From positions 571,001-635,000 of the forward strand of contig NC_090161.1 of NCBI RefSeq assembly GCF_017916325.1: DNA of 64,000 nucleotides, written 5' to 3'. How positions within the stretch are numbered: the first letter of the stretch is position 1; each line of letters opens with the position of its first letter. Positions 21,129 through 30,338 of this stretch are shown in pieces. Source of the stretch: Leishmania martiniquensis (taxonomy: Eukaryota; Euglenozoa; Kinetoplastea; Trypanosomatida; Trypanosomatidae). The notes beneath the pieces are model-generated. The model was not told the origin of the DNA and did no database searches. It saw only the letters and a program-made list of their open reading frames with translations. Position numbers and translations under genes: made by a program.

Positions 21129-22817
21129 ATGCGTCGCCTCTTCCCCCGGCCAAGGACCGCCCTGGCCTTTGTCGGCTCTGTTCGTTGCACCTCCGCGACT
21201 ATCCAGAATGACAAGCAGCCGATACTGCCAAACTTCAACGACGACACGACGTACCGCCAGCGCTCAACATGGTACTTGATAAAGGCGTTGGTGGTGCTTC
21301 GCCTGTGCAGCGTGAGCTATTTAGCAATGAACTCGGTACCGCTGATGAGGAAGGTGGAGAAGGTCCTTGGCAGCAAGTTGACGTACAATGTCCTCGTCAA
21401 GAAGTCCTTCTATAACTACTTCTGCGCCGGAGAAAACGACCAGGAGCTGCGCGACACGGTGCAAAAGCTTTACCGTAACAACATCGGCGCTGTGCTCGAC
21501 TACGCGGCGGAGGCGGACACGGAGGGCTTTGCGCCGGAGCCGGGTGTGGCGTCCGGCCCCGATATTTCCATGGCTAGCCTGGTCACGAAGCCCAGCGTCC
21601 AGTATCCAATGGACGAGGGCTTCTTTGACGAAAACATGAAGCTCTACATGATGAGCATCATGCACGCCTCGCTGTACAGCCCGCGAAATGCCGCCGGCGT
21701 CACCGCTGTCAAAGTGACGGGCATGTGCGACCCGCAGCTGCTTGCCCGCGTATCGGCGCTGCTCATGTCTGTCCACCAGAGCTGGTGCAAACACTTCACG
21801 AACGAGGAGTCGCTGAAGCTGGAGGAATGCCGCGTTGTCATGGGCGTGAACCGCAAGCATCAACTGTTCATCACCTACGACCAGCTGCGCGCCGGCTTCG
21901 ACAAGTACAACCCCGCGAACACGCTCTCAAACGCCCAGTTCAAAGCGATTACGGAGGTGCTGGACCCCCGAAAGACGGGCAGAGTGAACTACTTTGAGTA
22001 CAAGGAGATGTTGACGAACGCCCTCATCGCTGTGGAGCCGACGCCAGTGCAGCAGGTGCTCATCGAGGGTCTGCCGCAGATGAGTGCGAAGGAGAAGGAG
22101 CTGTGGAAGAAAGTCAACAACCGGCTCTCACTGATTGCCTCCATGGCAAAGGAGCTCAACGTTCGTATGCTGGTGGACGCGGAGCAAACCTTTTATCAGC
22201 TGGCCATCGACGCTATCGTGGCGAACCTGCAGAAGACCTTCAACAAGGAGCTGCCGGTGGTGTACAACACATACCAGTGCTATCTGACGTACGCAGAGGA
22301 CCGCATTGATAACGACCTCGTTCGCGCTCGCCACATGAACTTCCAGTGGGGCGGCAAAATCGTACGTGGCGCCTACATTGTGCAAGAGCGCGCAACGGCG
22401 GCTCAATACAGCTACACCAGCCCCGTCTGGACCACCTACGAGGAGACGAACAAGTGCTACAATGCCGCAGCGAAGCGCATCTTCGACACTTTCGAAGCGC
22501 AACCAGCGAAGAAGCACGAAGTCTTCTTTGGCACCCACAACAAGGAGTCCCTTGAGATTATCACAGCGAGCATCTTGGAGCGGCCAGGTATCCAGACTCG
22601 CGTGTCCTTTGGGCAGCTGTTTGGCATGCGCGACAACTTGACTGTCCCACTCGCCCGCGCCGGCTTCCAGGTCTACAAGTACGTACCCTACGGCCCCGTA
22701 AAAGAGACCATCCACTACCTTGGCCGCCGCGCCGTGGAGAACTCATCGATCCTGACGACCGGCGACAACGAAACAGTGATGATGATGAAAGAACTGAAGC
22801 GCCGCTTCGGCTTTTGA
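21129..22817 (+). CDS. PRODH: Proline dehydrogenase, mitochondrial
   Basis: A 562-residue flavoenzyme that oxidises proline to pyrroline-5-carboxylate and passes electrons to the respiratory chain; proline is a known energy source for insect-stage trypanosomatids. The N-terminus MRRLFPRPRTALAFVGSVR is an arginine-rich mitochondrial presequence. The C-terminal barrel carries family motifs: LVDAEQTFYQLAID near residue 348, the RGAYIVQER segment, FGTHNKES, and near the end QVYKYVPYGPVKETIHYLGR with RRAVEN. Between the N- and C-terminal barrel parts there is an insert with an EF-hand-like stretch at 279-290 (D-x5-G-x-V-N-x2-E) lacking the usual acidic residue at position 3. Length and motifs suggest an active enzyme. 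ATG 21129 is chosen because the longer frame has no earlier ATG and lacks a presequence. Confidence 0.97.
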   Translation: MRRLFPRPRTALAFVGSVRCTSATIQNDKQPILPNFNDDTTYRQRSTWYLIKALVVLRLCSVSYLAMNSVPLMRKVEKVLGSKLTYNVLVKKSFYNYFCAGENDQELRDTVQKLYRNNIGAVLDYAAEADTEGFAPEPGVASGPDISMASLVTKPSVQYPMDEGFFDENMKLYMMSIMHASLYSPRNAAGVTAVKVTGMCDPQLLARVSALLMSVHQSWCKHFTNEESLKLEECRVVMGVNRKHQLFITYDQLRAGFDKYNPANTLSNAQFKAITEVLDPRKTGRVNYFEYKEMLTNALIAVEPTPVQQVLIEGLPQMSAKEKELWKKVNNRLSLIASMAKELNVRMLVDAEQTFYQLAIDAIVANLQKTFNKELPVVYNTYQCYLTYAEDRIDNDLVRARHMNFQWGGKIVRGAYIVQERATAAQYSYTSPVWTTYEETNKCYNAAAKRIFDTFEAQPAKKHEVFFGTHNKESLEIITASILERPGIQTRVSFGQLFGMRDNLTVPLARAGFQVYKYVPYGPVKETIHYLGRRAVENSSILTTGDNETVMMMKELKRRFGF

Positions 22818-24701
22818 TTGGGGGCAGACTGACACACACACACACAGACAGATATGTATGTATGTATGCAGAAACAGGTCCCCACGCGCGCCCACACGCA
22901 CATCAACTCTGATAATCGACGAAAATGAAAAGGCCTTCACACACCTGAGGGCAAAGCATACGTTTACACGCCAATACGTCTTCTCTGTTTCAGTCCTTTT
23001 TTTCTCTCTTTCAGGAGTGTATCTGTGGATGAATAGATGGATGGATGCTGGTGATGCGTTATGGAAGAGAAACGTCGGCAAGATAGGAATCCGGTACACA
23101 TGTAGTCTCTCTCTCTCTCTCAACCTACGATTCTGCTGCGCTTGACGTACGTGACCGAAATCATAATAAATATTGAAAAAAAAAAAGAACAGACAGGCAA
23201 GACGAGCGAGTGCAGTCGTTTTTGCCTTGAAGTGAAGAGGGGGCGGAGGAAGAGGAGGGCGGAACTGTAAGATAAATCATAAAGACGAAACGACCTAAAC
23301 GAAAAAAAAAACGCTATTGCTGTCGCTTTCTGTCTTCCCTTCTCCGCCCACCCACCCACCCCCACACCTCTCGTACGTATTTCCTTCTTCCCTCTCTGTT
23401 TAGTGGATGTTTCTGTTTATTCTCTCCTCCCTCTGTGCGTCGCCCCTGATGGGGTCCTCTCCCCCCTCCCCTGTTGTGTGTTGGTTTCTGTTTCTCTTTG
23501 CATCCTCTTCCCCTCCATCATGACCAAGACGGATGGTTCAGTTTTACATGTAGAAGAGGGGGATGTCGATTCGTATAGTGACGTGAATTCTTTTGTTAGC
23601 ATTGTTTCCTTTCCTTAGGATGAACGTTATTCTCTGCTATGTATGTTCATTGATCGCTAAGGCAGCTTTTTTTTCCTGCATGTTTGCGTGTGCCCAAACC
23701 ATTTCCTCCTCTTTTTCCTTCTTCGAAAGGGATCCGTCCCGGTCAACTCTCTCTTTTCCCCCTCCCTTCCGCCCCATCCCCCCTCTCTCCGCTCCCACGT
23801 TTCCTCCATCTCCTCCTGTATAAGTGTGCGTAGACGTCTTTCCTCATCCCCGCTTGTTATCTTGCTCTCTGCCGACCACCACTCGTTTATCCGTGCACAT
23901 CTCTTCCACCCACCACCACCACCATCCATACACATACACACACACACTCTCTAACTGATCTAGTCATCGCAAGTTTCTCTAAGCACAAACTGTCAGAGGT
24001 AATAATGAATTCGCTGTTTTTTTTGCTTGCGCCTCTCCTCGCCTCCCCCTCTTCTTCTTGGGGGAGAGGAGGAGGATAACACACCCCTCTCACATCTTTG
24101 TTATTGGTTTTCGAGTAACCGATGCCTGTGTCTGTGTGTGGAGGGGGGACCGATGAAGCATATGGGTGTGGGAAACACTAGCCGAAGCCGGTCAGGTGTA
24201 TATTTGTGGTGGAGTGTACGTAGTGGCCGTTTGCATGCAGACCTGCGCGTGCATGTGAGGCACATTCACGCGAATAAGATCACAGCTGAGTCTGCCATCT
24301 GCCAAACGCCTCTGACGTTCTTCGGCAGAACTCAACTCAGCCCAAAGAGCAAAGGTCGCGTAACCGCTACTGTGGCGAGCACCACCCATAGCCATAGCAG
24401 CATGTGTATTTTACTGGCACGGCATTGCCCCTCTACCAAACACCTCCGCAGCAGTGCCTTCTTTTTTTTTGTTCCATCCTGTGCCTCTCGTTTTGTTGCT
24501 TCCACTCGAAGCGTCTCCCTCGCCGCCGTCACACGCAACTACTGAGAAACACTTACCTCCCCCTCCCCCCGCTCACTCTCTCCCTCTCTCCTCTTTTTCT
24601 GTGTGTTTTCGGGGCTCCCCTCATCCCTCAAAGGAGATGAAAGGAGGAAACGAACGGCGATAAGCGCGTATTCCCCATCGCTCGCTCGCTCGCACACACA
24701 C

Positions 24702-24743
24702 ACACACATCGATATATATATATATATATATATCGATGTGTGT
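24702..24743. repeat. 42-nt perfect palindrome around an AT repeat
   Basis: ACACACATCGAT arms flank a central (AT)n block and are mirrored as ATCGATGTGTGT. Every base pairs across the centre between 24722 and 24723. It could extrude a cruciform in DNA or form a hairpin in RNA. Confidence 0.85.
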
Positions 24744-25897
24744 TTATTCCTGCTGTGTGCGTGTGCCTCTATTCGCTTTTGAAGCAAGGGACTTGTCGCT
24801 GTGGAAATCTGCGAACGTTTTTTGAGGGGCTCGCTGCTTTTTGTTTGTTTCAGCCTTCGTTCGGCGTAGCCTCGCTCTCCTTCCGATGCGCGAACGGGGT
24901 CTATGCCAACTACATTCAAGAGGGAGCCGAAAAGAGAGAAAATGGAGAGCATAATATTGACAACAGGCTTGAGTAGAGGCTTCCACTGCAAATCCAGCAG
25001 CGCTTCATGCTCGACGCGGAGAGATCGCTCTACTCCTCCACATGTGTTGGCGTACGTGTGCCTGTGTGGGTGCAGAAGCGAATTCCCAGCGTAGTGGGCA
25101 GGAGTGTGGTGCACCACAAAATAGTCCGAGAGCATCGCCCCCTTTCGCCTTACCACGAGGCACCATTCCTAAATCGTCTGCGCTTCCTTCCGATCGCGCA
25201 CGCACAACTGTGATACGGGAGTAAAGGGGAGGGAGGGAGAGAGAACAATGATGCCGATGGCTCACAGATCGCCATCCGACCTGTGAAGATGCGCAAGTGA
25301 AAGAACAATGACGAACAGCCCTGCATCGTTGTAGCGAGTAGCATATATGTGTATGAAAGAAGGGGTCCGTTTGCTTGCGCGCAGGTGCTTGCCACCCACC
25401 TGGCCTCCGTCATCGCCTCCCACAGTTGTATTCGACCCCCCCCTCCCTCTCTCTCTTCCTCTCACTGGCCCGCTCCCCCGATTCTTCACGTACCGATCCG
25501 CCTTTCGAGCGCTGAAGTGGGGGACTCGGTGTCCCACAGCAGTTGCCCAGTTCCATCCGACAGTACGACGCATGTATCCGTCTCGTCCCCCCACCCTCCT
25601 CCTCCTCTTCTTTGTGTGTGTGTGCTTTGCTGCGTCTCTTCCGCGCCCTGTGTACTCGTGCACCTGCACATAGCCGTACGCCTCTTGGCCCGCGCTGTTC
25701 GGTCGCCCTTCTCTCTCCCGACGAGGCGCCTTCTCCCGAGTGGCGTTTCACACACGCATACGCAGAGCACCCCGCGGTCCGGCCGGCTTTCATCTTTCTG
25801 CAAGCGAGGGAGATCGAAGAAGGTGTCTGATTGAGTACGCTTGCAGGCACATCTGTTGTCCTCCGCCCTGCCAACCGCTCAAGACAAAACACGGAAG

Positions 25898-25933
25898 AGA
25901 CATATATACACACACGTGTATGTATATATGTCT
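25898..25933. repeat. 36-nt near-perfect palindrome
   Basis: AGACATATATACACACAC pairs with its inverted partner with one mismatched pair (25911/25920). It lies in the leader region before the CDP-DAG synthase gene. Confidence 0.75.
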
Positions 25934-26119
25934 GTGTAAGCACTCTTTTTTTTTTCATCAAAATACGGTGGCCACCAGAGGGAGAGGCGCAAGGCTTAGC
26001 GCAGCAACGCCGAGGCACGACAACGAACGCAGCGCTCGCTTACTTTCCTCACGCTCATTCGCTACATCAACACACGCTCACGTTCCCCCCCCCTCTCTCT
26101 CGCACACGCACTCGATAGG

Positions 26120-27415
26120 ATGCCAAAGGAAAAGAAGGGGCGAGTAGTTCTGCTGCCCCTCATTCCCACAGGCGGCGATTGGAGCCGGACCGCGGACGGC
26201 ACAATGGCACGAGAGAAGCAGAGTACCTGTAGCGATGGCCCCACCAATGGCAGCAGCCCCGCCAACACTCCAGCATCGGCGGCTGACACGAAGAAAGTTG
26301 GGTACAAGGACGTTGTGAACCGCACTGTCTTCGCGATACTCATGGCATACTTTTTTCTGGGCTGGATCTCTGTCGGTATTCGCTTCGGCCTCTTCCTGCT
26401 CTTTGTCATCGAGATCACCATGTTCTACGAGGTCACGCGTATTAATCAACGGGCACGCAAGGAGCGTCAGCTGCCATCGGTGCTCTTCATCAAGTGGTAC
26501 TTCTTCTTTGTCTGCTACGTCTTTGTCGGCCTCTTTTGCAATCGTGAGCCGCTGCAAAACACATTCGCATGGTTCGACAAGGTGTACGTCCTGCTTCCCT
26601 TCTTGTCCTTCTGCAGTATCATGCTGGGGCTGGTCATCTTCGTGTTGAGCCTGCGCAAGGGTATGTACCGCTACCAGTTCATCCAGTTCACATGGACGGC
26701 GATGATGCTGATGCTCTCTCAGGTCCAATTCGCTGGGGAAATGCGCAACATGGTGCGCGGCATGATCTGGTTCCTCCTGCCGGTGAGCTGTGTCGTCAAC
26801 AACGACATTTGGGCGTATATTTTTGGAAAATGCTTCGGGAGAAAAAAGCTGCTGTCTCTGTCGCCAAAGAAAACTGTGGAGGGGTTCCTCGGCGCGTTCC
26901 TCTTTACTGTCATTTGGGCCTTCTGGTTCTGTGGCTTCCTGAGCCACTTTCCGCAAATGTACTGCCCCACCGTGGGCTTCACCAACGCCGTCAACACCCG
27001 CTGCACCCGCAACCCCGTCTTCTTCCAGGAAGAGGTGGCCTTTCCGCCATGGTTGCGGCAGTTATCGGGTGGTATGCTGAACACCTTTCTCGTCTCCCCA
27101 GCCCAAAAGCACGCCATTGTGCTGGGGACGTTCGCATCGCTCCTCGCACCCTTCGGCGGCTTCTTTGCCAGTGGGCTGAAGCGCGCCTTCAAGCTCAAGG
27201 ACTTCGGCGACCTCATCCCCGGCCACGGCGGCATGACGGACCGCATGGACTGTCAGGGCCTCATGGGCCTCTTCACGTACTGCTACCTTCGCACCTATGT
27301 CTTTCACGAAATCAAGTGCCCCGGTGCAACGGACATTACGCGCTGCGCCCTTGGCATGGACGTCGAGCACCGTCAGGCCTTGGTGGGTCAGCTGTTGCAA
27401 TCGCTGCAGGCATAG
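26120..27415 (+). CDS. CDS: CDP-diacylglycerol synthase (phosphatidate cytidylyltransferase)
   Basis: A 431-residue membrane enzyme converting phosphatidic acid and CTP to CDP-diacylglycerol, the precursor of phosphatidylinositol and cardiolipin, normally in the ER. The family signature is at about residues 351-378: SGLKRAFKLKDFGDLIPGHG followed by GMTDRMD, with the Lys-Arg, Lys-Asp and Asp-Arg-x-Asp metal/substrate residues all present. A second family motif is SPKKTVEGFLGAF near 255. Several hydrophobic segments (from about residue 74 onward) fit the usual multi-span topology. The start is uncertain: the only obvious AG downstream of the C/T tract (26117-26118) would leave a one-base leader, so the in-frame ATG at 26204 (403 residues, MAREKQ) is a real alternative. 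Confidence 0.96.
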   Translation: MPKEKKGRVVLLPLIPTGGDWSRTADGTMAREKQSTCSDGPTNGSSPANTPASAADTKKVGYKDVVNRTVFAILMAYFFLGWISVGIRFGLFLLFVIEITMFYEVTRINQRARKERQLPSVLFIKWYFFFVCYVFVGLFCNREPLQNTFAWFDKVYVLLPFLSFCSIMLGLVIFVLSLRKGMYRYQFIQFTWTAMMLMLSQVQFAGEMRNMVRGMIWFLLPVSCVVNNDIWAYIFGKCFGRKKLLSLSPKKTVEGFLGAFLFTVIWAFWFCGFLSHFPQMYCPTVGFTNAVNTRCTRNPVFFQEEVAFPPWLRQLSGGMLNTFLVSPAQKHAIVLGTFASLLAPFGGFFASGLKRAFKLKDFGDLIPGHGGMTDRMDCQGLMGLFTYCYLRTYVFHEIKCPGATDITRCALGMDVEHRQALVGQLLQSLQA

Positions 27416-28308
27416 CCCGGATACAGGTGGCACGAGAATCTGCATGTAGGACAGGGGCAAAGGAGGAAGCTCACTCGCAAGACGCAAAAAGGGCGAAAGA
27501 AATGTACGGCAAGTGGCGTTTGACACACGTCTCGTGGGCCCCTCTTCGCCTTACCGCTTCTTTTTTTTTGAGCCTATCGATAAGGCACTCTGGTGTGTAG
27601 GTGGGTTTCTTTCGAGTCCATCAGTTGTGTGCTTGTGCTAACTCACAGCTTCATCGATTCTGCCTTCCCCTTTACAACATGTCGAGCCTTCCCCCCCCTC
27701 CCTCCCCTCCATGTCATCTTGGAGTGGCGTGTGGAGGGCGAGGTAGGAGAAACGTTAAGCGTCAAGATGTGCAGCGCTGCTGTCTTGATGGCTGACGGCT
27801 TGGTTGGTGGCTTGCACAACAGAAAACAGAAGCAACAAAAAAAGGTATTACCATGGGCCGACTCTCTATAATTGTGCCTACAGATGTCCCCTCCCCCTTT
27901 TGCTGACGAGGAGCCACCGAAGGCAAAGTCGCGTTTGGCTGTTTCGCGGGCGAGGAGGCCCTGCAAGTAACGCATCCGTGCCTTTCGTGTGCATGAGGGG
28001 GGTGGTGGGGAGGGGGGCACATGTGCGCAGACTCTTTCCAGTCAGACTTCCGCGCACCCTTACCCCCTACCCGTGCCCGCCCTTCGAGTGCACGCGACGT
28101 GGGTATACGTATGCACAATGGGCTCACACCTCATCTGTGTGTGTGGGGGTGGGCGTGCAACCCCGCCCACCCCCGTGTATGCTGTCCGTGCCGGGGCTTG
28201 TTGTTTCCGCCTTCGTCCCTCACCCTCTCTCTCTACACCTCTCTTTCCACCTTTGCTTGATGATCGCTGCCAAAACACGCGCATACGCAGGCTGCAACGG
28301 AGAGCGCA
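27416..28308. other. Intergenic region before the first RPS28 gene
   Basis: G-rich and C-rich tracts and a pyrimidine tract at 28221-28258 that serves the next gene. No gene seen. Confidence 0.5.
28289..28290 (+). promoter_or_regulatory. Likely trans-splice acceptor AG, first RPS28 gene
   Basis: A CTCTCTCTCT-rich pyrimidine tract at 28221-28258 is followed by the first unambiguous CAG at this point, leaving an 18-nt leader. Confidence 0.5.
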
Positions 28309-28572
28309 ATGGCTGATTCGAAGAAGGACAACAAGAAGACCGAGGAGGTTGTGGCCCAGGGTACGGACCAGGCCCAGGTCGGCCTGATCATCAAGGTTCT
28401 GGGCCGCACTGGCTCTCGCGGCAACGTGACCCAGGTGCGTGTGCGCCTGATGGCCGAGGCTGGCTCACCGGACTACAACCGCACGATCGTGCGCAACGTG
28501 AAGGGTCCTTGCAAGGAGAACGACATGCTCTCTCTCATGGAAACCGAGCGTGAGGCCCGCCGTCTCCGCTAA
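28309..28572 (+). CDS. RPS28: 40S ribosomal protein S28 (eS28), copy 1
   Basis: An 87-residue small-subunit protein at the mRNA exit/decoding face. The S28e fold is recognised from [20 protein letters not shown], the VRVRLM strand, [18 protein letters not shown] and the C-terminal family signature [10 protein letters not shown]. The N-terminal [15 protein letters not shown] extension is lysine/glutamate-rich and longer than in animal S28, which I believe is normal in trypanosomatids; the protein has been called S33 in this group. The coding sequence is identical to copy 2 (29258-29521), and identity continues about 9 nt past the stop, indicating recent duplication or gene conversion. High expression is expected. 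Confidence 0.98.
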   Translation: MADSKKDNKKTEEVVAQGTDQAQVGLIIKVLGRTGSRGNVTQVRVRLMAEAGSPDYNRTIVRNVKGPCKENDMLSLMETEREARRLR

Positions 28573-28602
28573 GAGGCCACGCCACACGTATTTGTAGAAG
28601 CC

Positions 28603-28648
28603 GCAGCAGCAGCAGCAGCAGCCACGTGCGTGTGTGAGTGGCTGCTGC
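28603..28648 (+). other. GCA repeat and hairpin at the start of the RPS28 copy 1 3' UTR
   Basis: A (GCA)n run at 28603-28621 forms part of a hairpin. GCAGCAGCCAC at 28615-28625 pairs perfectly with GTGGCTGCTGC at 28638-28648 (11-bp stem, 12-nt loop). It begins 43 nt after the stop codon. Confidence 0.75.
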
Positions 28649-29257
28649 GATTCAGTTTGTTTCTCTTTTTCATTCGCGTGATTTCTCAACCCACTGAAAA
28701 GCAAAAAGACGCACACACGCATACGCAAAGGCGGAAAAGTGGAGTCGATCTTTCGGATGCACGAGGGGAGGGGAGAGAGGAAGGGGCATTGTGTGAGTGC
28801 CCCCTTCTCTTCATGCTCAGGAGCGACCCGTAAGGAAGCCCTTTCCTCTCCTCCCTCCATCCCCCCCCCCCAATCCACCCACCGCGGCACATCTACTGCG
28901 CGGCCGAGCTCGCTCCCACGCACCTCCTCGCCGTATCCCTCCACGCTTGCGTGGAGCTTTTTCAGTGCGATTTCCACTCAGCTCGTGCGGGTGCGCGCTT
29001 GCCATGGGTTTGTGGAGAGAGAAGCGATGAAAGGTAACAGTGCCGTCGGCTGTGCCGCGTCTCTACCCCTGCCTTTATCTGCTGTCTGGCATCGTGTGTG
29101 ACGCTGAGTTATCTCTCTTCCCTCCCTGTCTCTATGCTGCTCATGCACATCGGTTCTTGTCTCGTCCCCGTAACCACACCTTCACTCCCGCATCCTGTCC
29201 ACACAATCAACCCAACCCAATCCGCTTCCCTCCCCTTGCAGCCCGCATACTTGCACA
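28649..29257. other. Spacer between the RPS28 copies
   Basis: Unlike the upstream flank of copy 1, so the duplication does not extend over the whole repeat unit. It contains a C-run at 28860-28870. No gene seen. Confidence 0.6.
29240..29241 (+). promoter_or_regulatory. Likely trans-splice acceptor AG, second RPS28 gene
   Basis: Pyrimidine tract TCCGCTTCCCTCCCCTTGCAG directly before this AG; 16-nt leader to ATG 29258. The tract differs from that of copy 1. Confidence 0.65.
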
Positions 29258-29521
29258 ATGGCTGATTCGAAGAAGGACAACAAGAAGACCGAGGAGGTTG
29301 TGGCCCAGGGTACGGACCAGGCCCAGGTCGGCCTGATCATCAAGGTTCTGGGCCGCACTGGCTCTCGCGGCAACGTGACCCAGGTGCGTGTGCGCCTGAT
29401 GGCCGAGGCTGGCTCACCGGACTACAACCGCACGATCGTGCGCAACGTGAAGGGTCCTTGCAAGGAGAACGACATGCTCTCTCTCATGGAAACCGAGCGT
29501 GAGGCCCGCCGTCTCCGCTAA
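29258..29521 (+). CDS. RPS28: 40S ribosomal protein S28 (eS28), copy 2
   Basis: The 87-codon frame is the same as copy 1 at nucleotide level. The two copies differ only in their untranslated regions: different splice-acceptor tracts and different 3' UTR hairpins. Because the proteins are identical, any functional difference between the copies must be in mRNA level or timing. Confidence 0.98.
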   Translation: MADSKKDNKKTEEVVAQGTDQAQVGLIIKVLGRTGSRGNVTQVRVRLMAEAGSPDYNRTIVRNVKGPCKENDMLSLMETEREARRLR

Positions 29522-29543
29522 GAGGCCAAGCCGGCACTCTTCT

Positions 29544-29619
29544 CCATCCACGGGCAGGACACACACACACATACATGCTGGTATATGTGTGTCTGTGCGT
29601 GTGCCCTGCCCGTGGATGG
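29544..29619 (+). other. Strong hairpin at the start of the RPS28 copy 2 3' UTR
   Basis: CCATCCACGGGCAGG at 29544-29558 pairs perfectly with 29605-29619 (15 bp). The stem can extend through the CA-rich and TG-rich inner arms, leaving a short loop around 29575-29582. It begins 23 nt after the stop codon. An RNA structure with a regulatory or 3'-end role is inferred. Confidence 0.8.
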
Positions 29620-30338
29620 ATGGGAGGGGTGCCGTTTTCGCGCACGAACTGTCCCGCTCTCTTTTGTTTTACTTTGGTTGACTTCGTCTTCTCATTTTTA
29701 CTTCGAATCGAAAAGCGTCCAATGAATGTGGAGCCAACACAGACCCGCGGCTGCTGCCGCTGCTGCTGCTGCTCCCCCCCCCTCTCCTCTCTCCCCTTTC
29801 CTCTAAGTGACGTAGAGGGGGGAGGGAAGGCGTGGTAAACGCAGGCTATCTGCCCCCGTGTCTGTCGGTGAGCTTTACCATAGAAGCCGCCACGGCACGC
29901 ACATGCGCAGACACGCCCTTAGCAGGGTCAAGATGACCAGTAGAAGCGCATGCAGAGGGGGGGCGAAAGCGTGCCAGCAAAGAACGCTCCTTGAGCAGGC
30001 GTGCCATTGCCGCCCTCTGGCCTCCTGCACTTATCCTCACCATCCATCATCACTCCCCCATCTCCCAACTTCCCCCTCACCCCCCCGCCTTGCTCGTTCC
30101 GCTCTCTCTGCTTCTCTCGCTGGCAACACGCGCAGCTGCTTAGGATACAGTTAGCTGCTTCAGCTACACGTGTGTGTGTACGGGTTTACGCGGGGCCGCG
30201 TCGCTGTTGCTCTCGTCTATCATCCCTTTTTCTTCTTTGCTGCTGCTTTATCGGCTTCTCTCTTTCAGCCCTGCACGGGCACCACCCTTCGCTATCGCGT
30301 CACGGGTCGCAGCAGAGGGGAAGGCGAAACGCACAGAG
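29620..30338. other. Intergenic region before the MIT-domain gene
   Basis: C-rich tracts (for example 30035-30110) and T-rich tract 30220-30270. The following frame is open upstream to 30174 but only from a GTG. No gene seen. Confidence 0.5.

Larger units (their letters stand above)
22818..26119. other. Long intergenic region without a gene (3.3 kb)
   Basis: T/C-rich tracts, CA repeats and two strong palindromes (described separately). All open frames are low-complexity and none uses a plausible start. I see no RNA gene. Confidence 0.55.

Noticed and set aside
28860..28870. C-run between RPS28 copies as a possible regulatory site
   Set aside because: Homopolymer C-runs are common throughout the intergenic DNA here.
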